From Purshia tridentata (lineage: Eukaryota; Streptophyta; Magnoliopsida; Rosales; Rosaceae), in assembly GCA_003254885.1 (NCBI GenBank), contig QANT01001103.1, forward strand, positions 1 to 43,280: a stretch of 43,280 bases of DNA, written 5' to 3'. A program made the translations under genes and the position numbers. Positions within the stretch are counted from its first letter, which is position 1, and each line of letters begins with the position of its first letter. Below, piece after piece: positions 31,312 to 43,236 of this stretch. Under the pieces are notes generated by a model. The model had not been told where the DNA came from. It made no database searches and was given only the letters and a program-made list of their open reading frames with translations.

Positions 31312-32507
31312 GAATGAGTATGTATCAGATTTTCATGGAGATAGCGTCCAAGTCAATACTCGCAATTCCTAGACTGTATTGGAACACTTTGGTTTTTTTC
31401 TGGTCAAGTATTAATGAAACGTACTAGTTTTTTCTGGTGCTTAATTTGAAAGCATGATTTGAACTTCATTATAAGTTGTTACTTTTTTCTTGTATATATT
31501 ACAGTTAATTATCACGTACTGCTGTAACTTGATTCAAAAAGATTTGATGTTGATCTTATTGAGAGTTGTAAAACATTTAAGATATATTTGAGTCCTTTTT
31601 CTGTTTTTAATTTTATGAAAGTGATATATTAATTTGAGTCTTCAGGAAAACTAATATTTACAAACCAACAGTATACACTCAAACCAAATCAAATTTCCAT
31701 GGTTTCACCCAAAATCTCATAATCATAACTGAAACTTCAAAAAACACAAAAAAGAAGAAGAAGGAAATAATATATTTTGCCTAAGTTTCTGAGCAGCCTA
31801 ACAAAAAGGAAAAAAAAAGTGTTATTATATACAAGAACAAGAGAGCAAGGTACTCCTATATGGCTATATCGATCTTTAGGGAACTAGGGGACTCCATCTT
31901 CATTCAACGACTTGTCGTGCTGCTCAAGAAAGTTCCTAGTTTAGGATGGTTTAGTGAAATTTTTCTCGACAAGTCCTAATTTCGAATCCTTTCGAGCAAT
32001 ATTTTCAAAAAAAATCCATCTAGCAGGGGCTGATGTTTTGGGCTTATCTAGGCCTAGACATGTTCCTTGCTGGTTTTGTTCTTATGGGCCTTTGGCCTAT
32101 GACCCTCCATATTATATAAATATAATAAATAAATAAATAAAACCAATCGAGGCCTATAAATACCCAAAAAGAGTATGGAAGGGTCACACCAGATTGCACT
32201 GATGGTGAAGACGCTGCCGTCTCTGAGCAACCAATCAGAAGTTCTTCACAGGTGCGTTTTTTCTTTTAAATTTTTGACTTCGTTACGATTTGTGTTGTTG
32301 TTAATGTAAATTTTCTATTTATAGAGCAAATATAATCTGACTTTCTGGAAAATTCCTCTGTTCAACATTGAGAGACAGTACATTTGCATGGTAGAACATG
32401 ATTAAATAAGTAATTTTCTAAGAAATTATAGGTATAAGTGTTTCATAAACTATCAATAGTGCTTGTATTTGACCATGTTAATTCTCAAAAAAAGCATCAA
32501 GGAACAC
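31312..32507. other. Spacer, promoter and 5' leader of F-box gene 1
   Basis: 1.2 kb. TATA-like TATAAATA at 32155-32162, then a leader exon ending at 32251 (ACAG|GTGCG) and a leader intron to about 32501 (CATCAAG). Before that, AT-rich spacer with nothing recognised. Confidence 0.5.
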
Positions 32508-33885
32508 ATGGTTTCAAAGCCAAAGCGTCAAGTACTTGAAGATGTGGGAGAACTTAAAGATGGAATCAGTGGATTACCAGATTCAGTACTTTCTCACATA
32601 CTTATGTCGTTTCGAACAAACTTTGCTGTGAGGACCAGCATTTTGTCTAAAAGATGGAGGAACATATGGGCTTCTGTTCCCAATCTAGACTTCCACGAAG
32701 AAGATTTCTCTGACTCTGTTGCTTTCTTTATGTTTGTTGAGCGTGTACTTCACTTTCGTGACTCATCAGACATTAAAAAGTTCCGTCTTTTTTGTCTCCG
32801 CATTGAGGAATTTTTCAATATTGATGGTTGGATTCTCACTGCCATTAGACATAATGTTGTCGAACTTGATCTTCGTGTTCAGACAAGTGGATGTGGAGGC
32901 AAGATTTTAGAGTTGCCTAAAAGGCTTTTCACGTGCGAAACCTTGAAGGTTCTGAAGTTAAGATCAAATTTTATTACAGATGTTCCTACATCAGGGTGCT
33001 TTCCAAGTCTCTTGTTCCTCCATGTTGCATTTCATAATCCTGATAAAGACTCATTGTGGTGCATGGAGAAGCTTTTTTCATGCTGCCCTGTGCTTGAAGA
33101 TTTGTCTATAGGTGGAACTGTTAAACATGATGAGTCCATTTTGAATTTCAACATCTCTGCGCCTGAACTGAAGACACTACAATTAAGTTTCAGAATTGAC
33201 TGTAATTATGACCATGAGTACTACAATCTTTTTGTCACTGCTCCCAAGCTTGAAAACCTTAATCTCTATCAGAATGTTTTGCCAAAGTGTTTTTGGGAAA
33301 ATGAAATTACATCCGTAGCCAAAGCCACTATTGATCTCAACGTCGACCATTCTGAAGATGAAGAGGCTGTCTTTGCTAACCATGCAGCTGCACTTCTGGC
33401 AGGAATATCTGATGTTAGATATCTGTCTCTTTCAACTCATTGGTTGGAGGTAAGTGTGCCTTAACTTGTCCCTTCTGCACTATGTTTGGTAGAGAGGATT
33501 ATAGGGAAGAAAGAAAGGGGTTATTGTAAAAGGGGAAGGGCAGATACTTGTTTCTTTTTTTTTTCTTTTCTAGAAAGGAAGAGTGGAGGGGTGAGGCATA
33601 AATGCTAGACAGGTTGATGGTATGAAAAAATTGAATAGTACTTAGGTTTTTGCTTGCAAAGGAAATAATAAAGAAAAAGAGTTGTAATTTCATAAAACAG
33701 TTCTCATCTTTATTCCCTTTTACATACAAACCAAATTATGCAAAGGCACATCCCTTGCATCTCCCATATTACATTCTTCTTGCCATATTATGGTTCTTGT
33801 TATTCTTTCTTAATTTGTACCAAACCTATGTAGTTTTTGTTTTTGGGACCGAATGTCCTTTTTCTTTTCTCTTTTTTTTTTTTTN

Positions 33886-33917
<32 letters not shown>

Positions 33918-34604
33918 CATTTTGGCAATATAGTATTTGGAAACTTATGCATAAACTTATGTCTGGGTTCTGCATGATTTTCTATTTAATCAACAATCTA
34001 TTTCATGAAGGTTTCTTGTCTACCTGATTTTGATAATCTGAGCCAATTGAAGCTGGTTGTTCATGATTGCTGTTACTGGTGGGTAGAGTTGCTTGAGAGA
34101 TCACCTAATCTGGAATATCTTGTTATAGAAGCTGTAAGTAAGATTTGTTTACACTTATGATACTCGATGCCAACATGAAGCGCTTGATGATTCTCATTTC
34201 GTTTCATTCATTCTTTTCGTCAGGGCAACAATTGTTATGATAAATACTCCGACATAGAAGAGTTAGAAGAGGACGAAGAGTACGAAGATGGTGCAGAGTA
34301 TCCATGGAATCCACCAGAGTTTGTGCCTAAATGTTTATCGTCACACCTCAAAGCCATCTGCATAAATGGATTTAGAGGAAGACAGAATGAGATGGAAGCC
34401 GCAAAGTATTTCTTAGAGAATGGTGAAGTTTTGGATAAGATGACTATCTCTACTACTGTAGAAACTAATGTGTATGAAACAGATGAGTTTCCAGCAAAAA
34501 AAGAAATAAAGGAGTTTGAACCAGAACAAGAAATAGAGGATTTATGCAAGGAGTTTTTAATGTTTCCAAGGGGTTCAAAGACTTGTCGAGTAGACTTTAT
34601 CTAA
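32508..34604 (+). CDS. F-box/FBD/LRR-repeat protein, gene 1 of the cluster
   Basis: Exons 32508-33449, 34011-34133 and 34224-34604, GT-AG, all phase 0; 481 residues. N-terminal F-box ISGLPDSVLSHIL...SILSKRWRNIW (about residues 20-60) binds SKP1 in an SCF ubiquitin ligase. The middle has degenerate leucine-rich repeats (LFTCETLKVLKL, GCFPSLLFLHV, CPVLEDLSIGG, APELKTLQL, APKLENLNLY), the substrate-binding side. The C-terminal FBD domain reads PWNPPEFVPKCLSSHLKAI, then GFRGRQNEMEAAKYFLENG. An acidic linker (EELEEDEEYEDG) precedes the FBD. The ATG at 32508 matches the paralogs; in-frame upstream codons are inside the leader intron. Intron 1 has a poly-T run of over 40 bases with an N at 33885. 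The target protein is unknown. Confidence 0.9.
33872..33917. repeat. Poly-T tract with ambiguous base
   Basis: About 45 T with a single N at 33885, in intron 1 of F-box gene 1; its length in the assembly is unreliable. Confidence 0.9.
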
Positions 34605-35915
34605 GGTGCAGTTTTAGGTCTCTAGAGGATTTTTTATCTTTGAGTTCAATTCTAAAGCATCATCTATGTTGATTTTAATTAGGGTGGATCTGTTTGCAGT
34701 CATTTGCTTTCCATTGTATAAATTCGATTAGGCAATGTTCAGCCATTTGAGCCTTGTTGATTTTCAATGGAAAATCACATCAATTTCATTGAATAATTAT
34801 TTGCTATAATTCTCATGTAAATAAAAATGTATTAGGGAATTTAAAGGTGCCAGGGTAGGAGATTTGAGCTCCTTCAAATTGTTTGTTGCTAAATTTCTCA
34901 TATATATAATTGTTTGTAGTCAGTATAAGGGGAAGCATTAAACATCAATTGGTTTCATTCACAAATTCAAAATTTCTTTCTAATTGTATAATCATCAATT
35001 CATCAGCATGAATGCCTATTTATTTGTTAACAAACCTTCTAGAGTCAAGATTGTACAGTTCATGAGATTGAGTTGTAAGACTTGTCAAATTGAATTTCAC
35101 TAAAGTTCTAGTTAATTCTTGTCCTGCATCATCTTTGTTCTCCTTTCCCTGCCTAAAATTATATATATTACAAGAAATAAGAAACTAAAATTACAGGAAA
35201 TAATTAATGAAGCATATATCTGATTATTTTTGTTTCTTTTAATACAACAAACTAGTCGTCCAATAATTACTGCATGAAGCTAAACCTCATTAAAATTCGG
35301 GATAAGTAGACTCTCGAGTTCTATTAGTTAGAGTTAAATTCTACATAAGAAAAGCCTACTTAGCCTCCTACCTAGTTTTGGGCCTATGGCTCTGCATCTT
35401 TGCCAACAATAAATTCTCAAAAAGAACGTGTAAGGTTCACGCAAGAATGCAGAGACGGTGAAAACTCTCGTGGTTCTACTGCTCACTACCCCTAGTATTT
35501 TGTAGTATTTCTCTAGGTCGCCTTACCAGGTACTTTTCTTTTTTAACTTTTTGACATCTCTTTGATTTGTTTGGTTACCAAGAAAATTGAGAAAAAATGA
35601 TAAAGGAATAGAATATAAAGTCTTACCCTTCGTTTTTTTTATCATCAAGTTTCTATTACTAAAGCAATTATAAAAATCTGCCCTTCAACATTGACAGACA
35701 AATACATTAACATTTTCATGTATTTTCCTTTAGTTTTTATCTAACCAAACAGAGTTTAAATTTGGAGTTTTTATATCCAATTTTCATTGAATAATATTTC
35801 ATGTGGTTTCCTCCTCCGCTTCTAATTTTCTATGGAATATTACCCTAAAAGTTTCTTAAGCTGCTAGTGCTTCTAATTTGACCATGTTAATTCTCAAAAA
35901 GGCTTCAGGGTACAA
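34605..35915. other. Spacer and leader of F-box pseudogene 2
   Basis: 1.3 kb. Includes the 3' flank of gene 1 and the leader exon and intron of the next copy (donor CCAG|GTAC at 35529/35530, acceptor TTCAG at 35908). Otherwise AT-rich with no gene. Confidence 0.5.
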
Positions 35916-37881
35916 ATGGGTTCGAAGTCAACGGTTAAAGCCGGAGTTCTTGAAGATAGGATTAGTGAATTACCAGATTCAGTTCTATGTCACATACTTT
36001 CATTCTTTTCAACAAAATATGCTGTGATAACCAGCATTTTGTTCAAAAGATGGAACATAATATGGGCTTCTGTTCCTAATCTAATCTTCGACGAAACAGA
36101 ATTCTCTGACTGTGTTGCTTTTTATATGTTTGTTGAGAGTGCACTTTTCTTTTGTGACTCATCAGACATTCAAAAATTCAGTCTCTATTGGGATTGTCCC
36201 TGTGTTGAAGATTTTCCACACATTGATTCGCACTGCCATTAGGCGTAATCCTGTTGAACTTGATCTTCGTGTTTTTAGCACTGGAGAAGATGGCCAGACT
36301 TTTGAGTTGCCTAAAAGCATTTTCATGTGTAAAACGCTGAAGGTTTTGAAGCTGACATCAAGTTTTACTACCAACACTCCTTCATCAGGGTGTTTCCCAA
36401 GTCTCAAGTTACTCCATGTCACAATGTATAACCCCGATAAACACTCATTGGAAAAGCTTTTTTCTTGCTGCCCTGTGCTTGAAGATTTAAGAACAGGTGG
36501 AACTCTTCAAGATGATGTCGTTTTGAAAATCAACATCTCTGCACCTGAGCTGAAGTCACTAAGAATAAGTTTCAGCAGTTTTGAATATGCTTATTATCAA
36601 GAGCACAATTTTTTTATTAATGCCCCCAAGCTTGAAAACTTTAATCTTCATCCGAATGCTTTATCGAATTATTTTTGGGAGAATGGAGAGTCCTTGGCCA
36701 GAGCCATAATTAGATTCTATGGCCATTTTGTATATGACAAGACTGCCTTTGGTAACCATACAGCTAAGCTTCCGGCAGGAATTTCCAATGTTAGATATTT
36801 GTCTCTTTCCACTCATTATCTGAAGGTAAGTATTCCACTATTCCCTAATTCTTCTTCCTCTTGCATTATGTCTGGTAGATAGGACTATAAGAAAGAAAGA
36901 AAGGGTTGATTGGGAAAGGGGAAGGACAGATATATGTTCCCATTTTTGCTTTTGGAGAGAGGAAGAGGGAGGGGTGACTAGTACTGAGGCATACATGAGG
37001 GCCCATCATTTTCAATCCATTCAAAGTTAGACAGGTTGCTTGGAATGAAAGAAATTAAATACTATTGATTTGGTTTGGAATGGAAATAATAAAGAAAAGG
37101 AATTGTAATTAAACAAGTCAGTTGTCGTCTTTATTCCCTTTTACATACAAAACCAAATCATGAAATGCTCATTCACCTATATTTGATTATGCATTAGTAT
37201 CTGTTTGATCAATTATGTTATGGTTCATGAAGGCTTCTCGTCTGCCGGATTTTGATAGTTTGAGAAAATTGAAGCTGGTTGTTCATAATTGCTGTTACTG
37301 GTGGCCAGAGTTTCTCAAGAGATCACAAAATCTGAAGGATCTTGTTTTAGAAGTTGTAAGTAATTAAGATGTCTTTGAACTTATGATACCTGATGCCAAG
37401 AGGAAGCTCGATCTTGCCGATTCTTATATATCATTAATTGTTTTAAATATTTTTCAGGGCAACGATTGTAGTGAAGAATACTGGTACAGAGAATACTCAT
37501 CAGAAGAAGAATACTCAGACGAAGAATATGCAGAGTAAAAAAACAGAGAGCATACATGGAATCCACCAGAGTTTGTGTCTATTTGTTTGTCGTCACAGCT
37601 CAAGAGCATCAACATAAGACGATTCCGAGGAAGACAGGATGAGATGGAAGCCGCAAAGTATTTCTTAAAGAACGGTCAAGTTTTGGATAAGATGACTATT
37701 TCTACTTGGAACACTGATGCATATATGNGTTAAATTCTTGGTGCTCTCTTGTTTTTCTTTTATTGGCTTGTGTATTTTATTCTTCCATCACATATTTGTC
37801 GTGGCGAGGGGACTTATTCCCAACAAGGAGTTCTTAATGTTTCCAAGGGATTCAAAGACATGTCAAATAGACTTTATCTAA
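35916..37881 (+). pseudogene. F-box/FBD pseudogene, copy 2 of the cluster
   Basis: Same three-exon structure as its neighbours: exons 35916-36825, 37233-37355 and from 37458. F-box ISELPDSVLCHIL is intact. Relative to genes 1 and 3, exon 1 lacks 8 bp near 36222 (the GGTTGGAT of the IDGWI region), which shifts the frame and reaches TAG at 36240-36242. After this the LRR part continues in another frame to the exon end. Exon 3 has a TAA at 37536-37538 before the FBD motif, and about 95 bp of unrelated sequence (about 37727-37820, with an N at 37728) interrupts the FBD before the family ending at 37881. Three separate lesions make function unlikely. Confidence 0.88.
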
Positions 37882-38483
37882 GATGCAGTTTTAGGTTCTT
37901 AGAGGATTTTATCTTTTTAAGTTCGATCAGTTCAAGGATTTAGTGTTCATCTTAGGGTGCATGCAGCTATTTCAGTACGTCTTTCGGTTTTCCATTGTAT
38001 AATTCTTTAGGTGAATTCGATTATGGTTAATTTACTATGGAAAATCACATGGTTAATTCAACTTCATTCAACTATTAATCCCCGGTCTTTTTATGTAGAT
38101 AACGATGCATCAGGGAGTTGAAAGGTGGCAGTGTTCAAATCCTTTGTTCCTTAATTTCTCATATAATTGTCGTTTTTTAGTAGATAGTTTCTCATATATT
38201 TATTTTTTGGTATATAAAAACAAAAACAAAAAATGAGAAATATGTAGACTAGCTTGTAGTCAGTATAAGAGGAGCAATAATAAACATTTCATTTAGTAAC
38301 CATTAGGGGACTGTTCCTAATGATCACACAAAAGTCAGTAACTCAACCAGTATTTCTGTAGAGGGGAAACATTAAACTGTTCTCTTCTCGATTTTTTCTA
38401 TGATAAGTACGTATAATTTGTAGAAAACAGATTCTTTTATAAGCATGTGTAAGCATACAAGGTTTGAGCCATTAGATTGTCAC

Positions 38484-38547
38484 GCAGAGCATCCATGCAA
38501 TCCACCAGAGTTTGTGCCCAAATTAATGTTTGTTGTCACATTCAAAG
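38484..38547 (+). pseudogene. Orphan FBD-domain fragment
   Basis: Matches the start of exon 3 of the F-box genes: AGAGCATCCATGCAATCCAC then CAGAGTTTGTGCCCAAATTA, ending in a short stretch similar to the LLSHLK region. No other exon is near; a leftover of an extra copy or a misplaced duplicate. Confidence 0.65.
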
Positions 38548-39148
38548 AGTAAAATTTCGGTTTCGCAGAAAATTTCAATGGAAATTTTGATTTCAACAAA
38601 AATTATATAAAAACGACGGAAAACTTTACCATATGTTTATTTAACATATTATCTATTATATTGATAAAAAAAATTGAAGAAATTAAATTATATAGTTGGT
38701 TTTATGTAATATAAAGTGAATATAATATGTGCTTGAAGTAAATATTATTAAATAAAATTGAATATAAAGTGAATATATGCCTTTCTCTTTCCTTCATTTC
38801 TCACTTTCTCTTTCTCTCTCCCAGTTCCAGATCTCTTCTCTCTCCTCCCTCCTCGATCACCTCTCTTTCTCCTCCTCTCATCTCTCATCAAAAGGTCCAA
38901 AACCAAAAAAAACTTCCCAGAAATCCCACTCCCAAACTCGAAAATTTCGGCAAAATTTTTAAAATCTGGACAAAAACGGATGGGCTTGTGTTAAAATTTC
39001 CACATTCCAAAAACTCGAAATTTTACTCCTTGCTTTTGATCGATCACCGCATCTTCATGAATCTTGTCAGTGAACAAGTATTTGGGTTTGGTCACGGGGA
39101 GGAGGTGATGGTGGTGGAGATGGTTGGGTTTGGTATTCAGATGTAGGG

Positions 39149-39172
39149 GGGAGAGAGAGAGAGAGAGAGAAT
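39149..39172. repeat. (GA)n microsatellite
   Basis: GGGAGAGAG... run of about 24 bases in the intergenic region before F-box gene 3. Confidence 0.9.
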
Positions 39173-39931
39173 TTTGTCTTGGATGTAATTTTTGAAAATT
39201 CACAACTTTATTAAAATGGAATAAAAGGTTAAAGCACAATAATTAAACAAAATAAAAGACTTCTAATAAAAACTGTTCGCACTACAAAAACACTTTTTAT
39301 AAATAAAAAAAGAACTGTAAATAAAAACTGTTTACATTCTTGGTCATTTTGGATGGGGAGTTGGGAAGAGCTAAAGGGTGTGGTTCTCATTGTCTTAGCT
39401 TGTCCCGAAGTTTCTCAGCTACCAATCAGAGCTCGATCTACTATTCACTAACGCTGGGACTTTCAAGTAATTTTCTGAGTCGCCTCAGAAGTTCTTACCA
39501 GGTACCTTTCTTTTTAACTATTTGACTTCCTTACGATTTGTTTGGTTACTGAGAAAACTGAGAAAAATGATAAAGTAAAAAAGAAAATTAAAGTCTTACA
39601 CTTTTTGTTGTTAATGTAAAGTTTCTATAGAGCAAAGTAATCTATGAATTTCTGGAAAATCCTCCCTTCAACATTGAGAGACAATACATTTTACATTTTT
39701 GTGCATTTTCTCTATTTAACCAACAGAGAAGTAGGAGTTTTTATTTATTCTTTTCCATTTTTCATTGAAATGTACAGAGACGGTTTGAAAAATTTCAAGT
39801 ATTTTGCAAATAAGGTAGACAATAATTAAATATGTAATTTCTATGAAATTGTACGTATAAAAGTTGTTAAGCTACCAACAGTGCTTGCAATTTGACAATG
39901 TTAATTCCCTGTAAAATCATCAGGGTGCAAA

Positions 39932-41821
39932 ATGGGTTTGAAGTCAAAGCGTCAAGCTGGAGTAGTTGAAGACAGGATCAGTAAATTACCCGATTCAGTT
40001 CTTTGTCACATGCTTTCATTCCTTCGTACGAAATATGCTGTGAGGACCAGCATTTTGTCCAAAAGATGGAAAAACATCTGGGCTTCTGTTCCCGATCTAG
40101 ACTTCGACTTAGAAGATTTCTCCTACGTTGCTTTTCCGATGTTTATTGAGCGTGTACTTCTCCTTCGTGACTCATCCGACATTCGAAAATTCCGTCTTCG
40201 TTATCTATGGGTTGAGAATTTTTCTCGTATTGATGGTTGGATTCGCGCTGTCATTAAGCGTAATGCTGTTCAACTTGATCTTTGTGTTGGAACTTGCCAA
40301 GGCCAGAATTTGGAGTTGCCTAAAAGCCTTTTCACGTGCAAAACGCTGAAGGTTTTGAAGCTGAGTTTAGATTTTATTACCAATACTCCTGCATCAGGGT
40401 GTTTCCCAAGTCTTAAGTCCCTACATGTTATAGCCCATACTCTTACAGCCTATAAAGGCTCAATGGGAAAGCTTTTTTCTTGCTGCCCTGTGCTTGAAGA
40501 TCTGACTATAGTGGGAGATATCGAAGGAGATATCGAACTTGATGCCGATATAGATCTCAACATCTCTGCCCCTGAGCTGAAGACACTAACAATAAGATTC
40601 AGCACTGCTTATGATTATAATCATGGCTACAATTTTTTTATTAATGCCCCCAAGCTTGAAAACTTTAATCTTGATCAGGAGGCTTTGTCAAATTATTGTT
40701 GGGGGAATGCAAGGTCCTTAGTCAAAGCCAATATTGTTCTCTATAACTATTTTGCAGAGAGCCAGCCTGAGCCTGCCTTTGCCAACCGTGCAACTGCACT
40801 TCTGGCTGGAATTTCCAATGTTAGCTACCTGTCAATTTCTACTCATTTTTTGGAGGTAAGTATGTCTTAACTTGTTCCTTCTGCGCTATGTCTTGTAGAG
40901 AGGATTATAGGAAGAAAGTAAGGGGTAATAGGGAAAGGGAAAGTACAGATGGATGTTCCAATTTTTCTTTAAAGAGGGAGAGAGTTGAGGACTGAGGCAT
41001 ATATGCTAGACAGGTTGATGGAATGAAAGAAATCTAATAGTGTTTAGGTTTTGATTTGGTAAGGAAATAATAAAGAAAAATAATTGTAATTACATAACAC
41101 AATTGTCATCTTTATTCCTGTTTACATCCAAAACCAAATCATGTAAAGATTGTGCACACTTACATTCTTCTTCCCCTATTTATTGTGCTTATTATTCTTT
41201 TTATGTGATTTGAAGTACTGTATTATGCATAAGCGTTTTTTTTTTTTGTTTCTGCTTGAGTTTCTGTTTGATCGATACTTTATCTTTCATGAAGGCTTCT
41301 TGTCTCCCTGCTTTTGATAATTTGCGCAAATTGAAGCTGGTTGTTCATGATTGCCGCTGCTGCTGGGCGGAGTTTTTCAAGAGATCGCCTAATCTGAAAT
41401 ATCTTGTTTTAGAATTTGTGAGTAAGATGCGTTTACAATTATGACATCTGATACCAACAAGAAACTCTTAACAATTTGCATTGTATTCATTGTTTTAAAT
41501 AATCATCAGGGTGACTGTGAAGAATACTACTCTTGTTCATATGACATGCAAGAACATCCAGAGCATCCATGGAATCCACCAGAGTTTGTGCCTAATTGTT
41601 TGTTGTCACACCTCAAGACCATCTCCATAAGGGGATTCAGTGGAAGACAGGATGAGATGGAAGCCGTAAAGTATTTCTTAAAGAACGGTGAGGTTTTGGA
41701 TAAGATGACTATTTTTGCTGGGGAAAATTCTGAACCTCTTATGTACACAATAGAGGAATTATGCAAGAAATTTTTAATGTTTCCAAGGGGTTCAAACACT
41801 TGTGAAGTTGAATTTATCTAA
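39932..41821 (+). CDS. F-box/FBD/LRR-repeat protein, gene 3 of the cluster
   Basis: Exons 39932-40855, 41295-41417 and 41510-41821, GT-AG, all phase 0; 452 residues. F-box EDRISKLPDSVLCHMLSFL to SILSKRWKNIW (about residues 11-55), LRR-like repeats (LFTCKTLKVLKL, GCFPSLKSLHV, CPVLEDLTIVG, APELKTLTI, APKLENFNL), then the FBD domain (PWNPPEFVPNCLLSHLKTI, GFSGRQDEMEAVKYFLKNG). Likely the substrate receptor of an SCF E3 ligase; target unknown. Its acidic linker before the FBD is much shorter than in gene 1. No stop or frameshift is visible. The leader intron is conserved with the other copies. Confidence 0.9.
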
Positions 41822-42336
41822 GTTTCAATTTTGGGTTTCTAGAGTATTTTGTCTTTGAAATCCAATTCTAGCTAGTTTTTGGACAGTCTCTGTTATCAAA
41901 GTTGTAAAAGCATCATCTTTGGTGATTTCCATTTTATAATTATTTGATGTAATTTGATTTTGGTAACATGCATGTAGAAAATGTTGACATTTGTCCTCAG
42001 GCCATGTTCAGCCAGTTGAGACTTATTAATCTATAATGGAAAAGCACATGGTTGATTCTACTTCATTGAGCTCCTTCAAATTGTTTGCTGCTTAATTTTT
42101 TTGTACTCAGTATAAGAAGAAGCATTAAACACTAATTGGTTACATAAGCTAACCGAATATGCTTTCTTTTTATATAATCATCAGCAACCTTTCTAGACTG
42201 TAAAGTTTGTTAGATTGATTTGTAATACTTGTCAAAGTGTCGAAGAAGACCAATCGAACCTTGAACTCAGAAGAAGATGAGAGAAACTCAGTTTGTCAAA
42301 GGAGGAGAAGGGAGAAGCTTAGTTTTTCAAAGTAAG
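41822..42336. other. 3' flank of F-box gene 3
   Basis: 515 bp, resembling the region after gene 1 in parts (for example the stretch with GAGCTCCTTCAAATTGTTTG). No gene. Confidence 0.5.
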
Positions 42337-42540
42337 AGTTTTTATCTGTTCTTTTTTATATTTCATTGAGATGTACAGATACGGTTTGGAAATTTCATGT
42401 GTTTTGCAAATTGACCATTTTAATTCTCAAAATAAATAAATAAATCAAGGTACAACTGGGTTCGGAGTCGAAGCGTCAAGTGGGAGTACTTGATGGTTGG
42501 ATCCACGCTGTCATTATGCATAATGGTGTTGAACAAGAAG
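42337..42540 (+). pseudogene. F-box gene fragment with the F-box deleted
   Basis: Contains the leader-intron sequence, then the family start region with CTG in place of ATG (42456), GGTTCGGAGTCGAAGCGTCA, and jumps directly from VLD to GWIHAVIMHN. The F-box and about 90 residues are therefore deleted. The rest of the gene is absent after 42540. Confidence 0.75.
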
Positions 42541-42804
42541 TATAAGAAAAATAGATCGAACAAATTTGACAGATTTCAGCAAATAATTATATAAAGGATG
42601 ACGTGGAGTGTCTAACACCGTTTAATCAAATAAAGGATGTGGATCTCTCCAAAGGCAGAGGAGCAAAATCCGTATAGGAACCAACTCGAACACGTCACAA
42701 TTAGTAAACGAAATTAATTAGTGTCGACATATTTGACATAATTAGTTAAATATGTCAATTTAAAGTTGAATAGTATTCAACATGAACATAAAATAACACA
42801 ACAT

Positions 42805-43236
42805 TAGGGATGGCAATAATTCATGGCCCCGCTAAATCCCATAGGACTCTGCCCCGATTAAGCAGGTATGGTAACACTCTCTGCCCTATCTGGCCCTACT
42901 CCGTTTCACCCGTATACCAGTTTAATTTAATAAATTTATTATATAATATTAATTTTATAATTACATTTCAATTTTATGTTATAATTTATATTATTTTTTT
43001 AAATTTAATAGTGTTATAATATAATTTAATGATGTTAGTGTTATAATATAATTTAATGATGTTTTAATGTAATATGTGTATGTTAGTGTATTTTATCTAT
43101 ATTATATTATGTATATTTATATTAATTTAATATTATTTCGATAAAAAAAAGTTTAAAAAAATATAGGACCCCGCATACTCGACGGGGACCCGTATACTTG
43201 ATGGGATGACCTTGATCTGCCCCGTTGCCATCTCTA
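42805..43236. mobile_element. hAT-type MITE, 432 bp
   Basis: Ends TAGGGATGGCAA and (reverse strand) TAGAGATGGCAAC; flanked by the perfect 8-bp target duplication CACAACAT (42797-42804 and 43237-43244). The terminal parts are GC-rich with related blocks (GGCCCCGC and CCCCGTTGCC types), and the interior is extremely AT-rich. No coding capacity. Confidence 0.88.

Larger units (their letters stand above)
37882..39931. other. Spacer and leader of F-box gene 3
   Basis: 2.05 kb. Contains an orphan FBD fragment (38484-38547), a CT-rich block (38780-38880), a (GA)n run (39149-39172) and the leader exon and intron of gene 3 (intron about 39502-39923). A 125-codon open frame across the CT-rich block is low-complexity and not credible as a gene. 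Confidence 0.5.

Noticed and set aside
38769..39146. 125-codon plus-strand frame
   Set aside because: It is made of CT-rich low-complexity sequence without a domain, and is not shared with other members of the F-box cluster.
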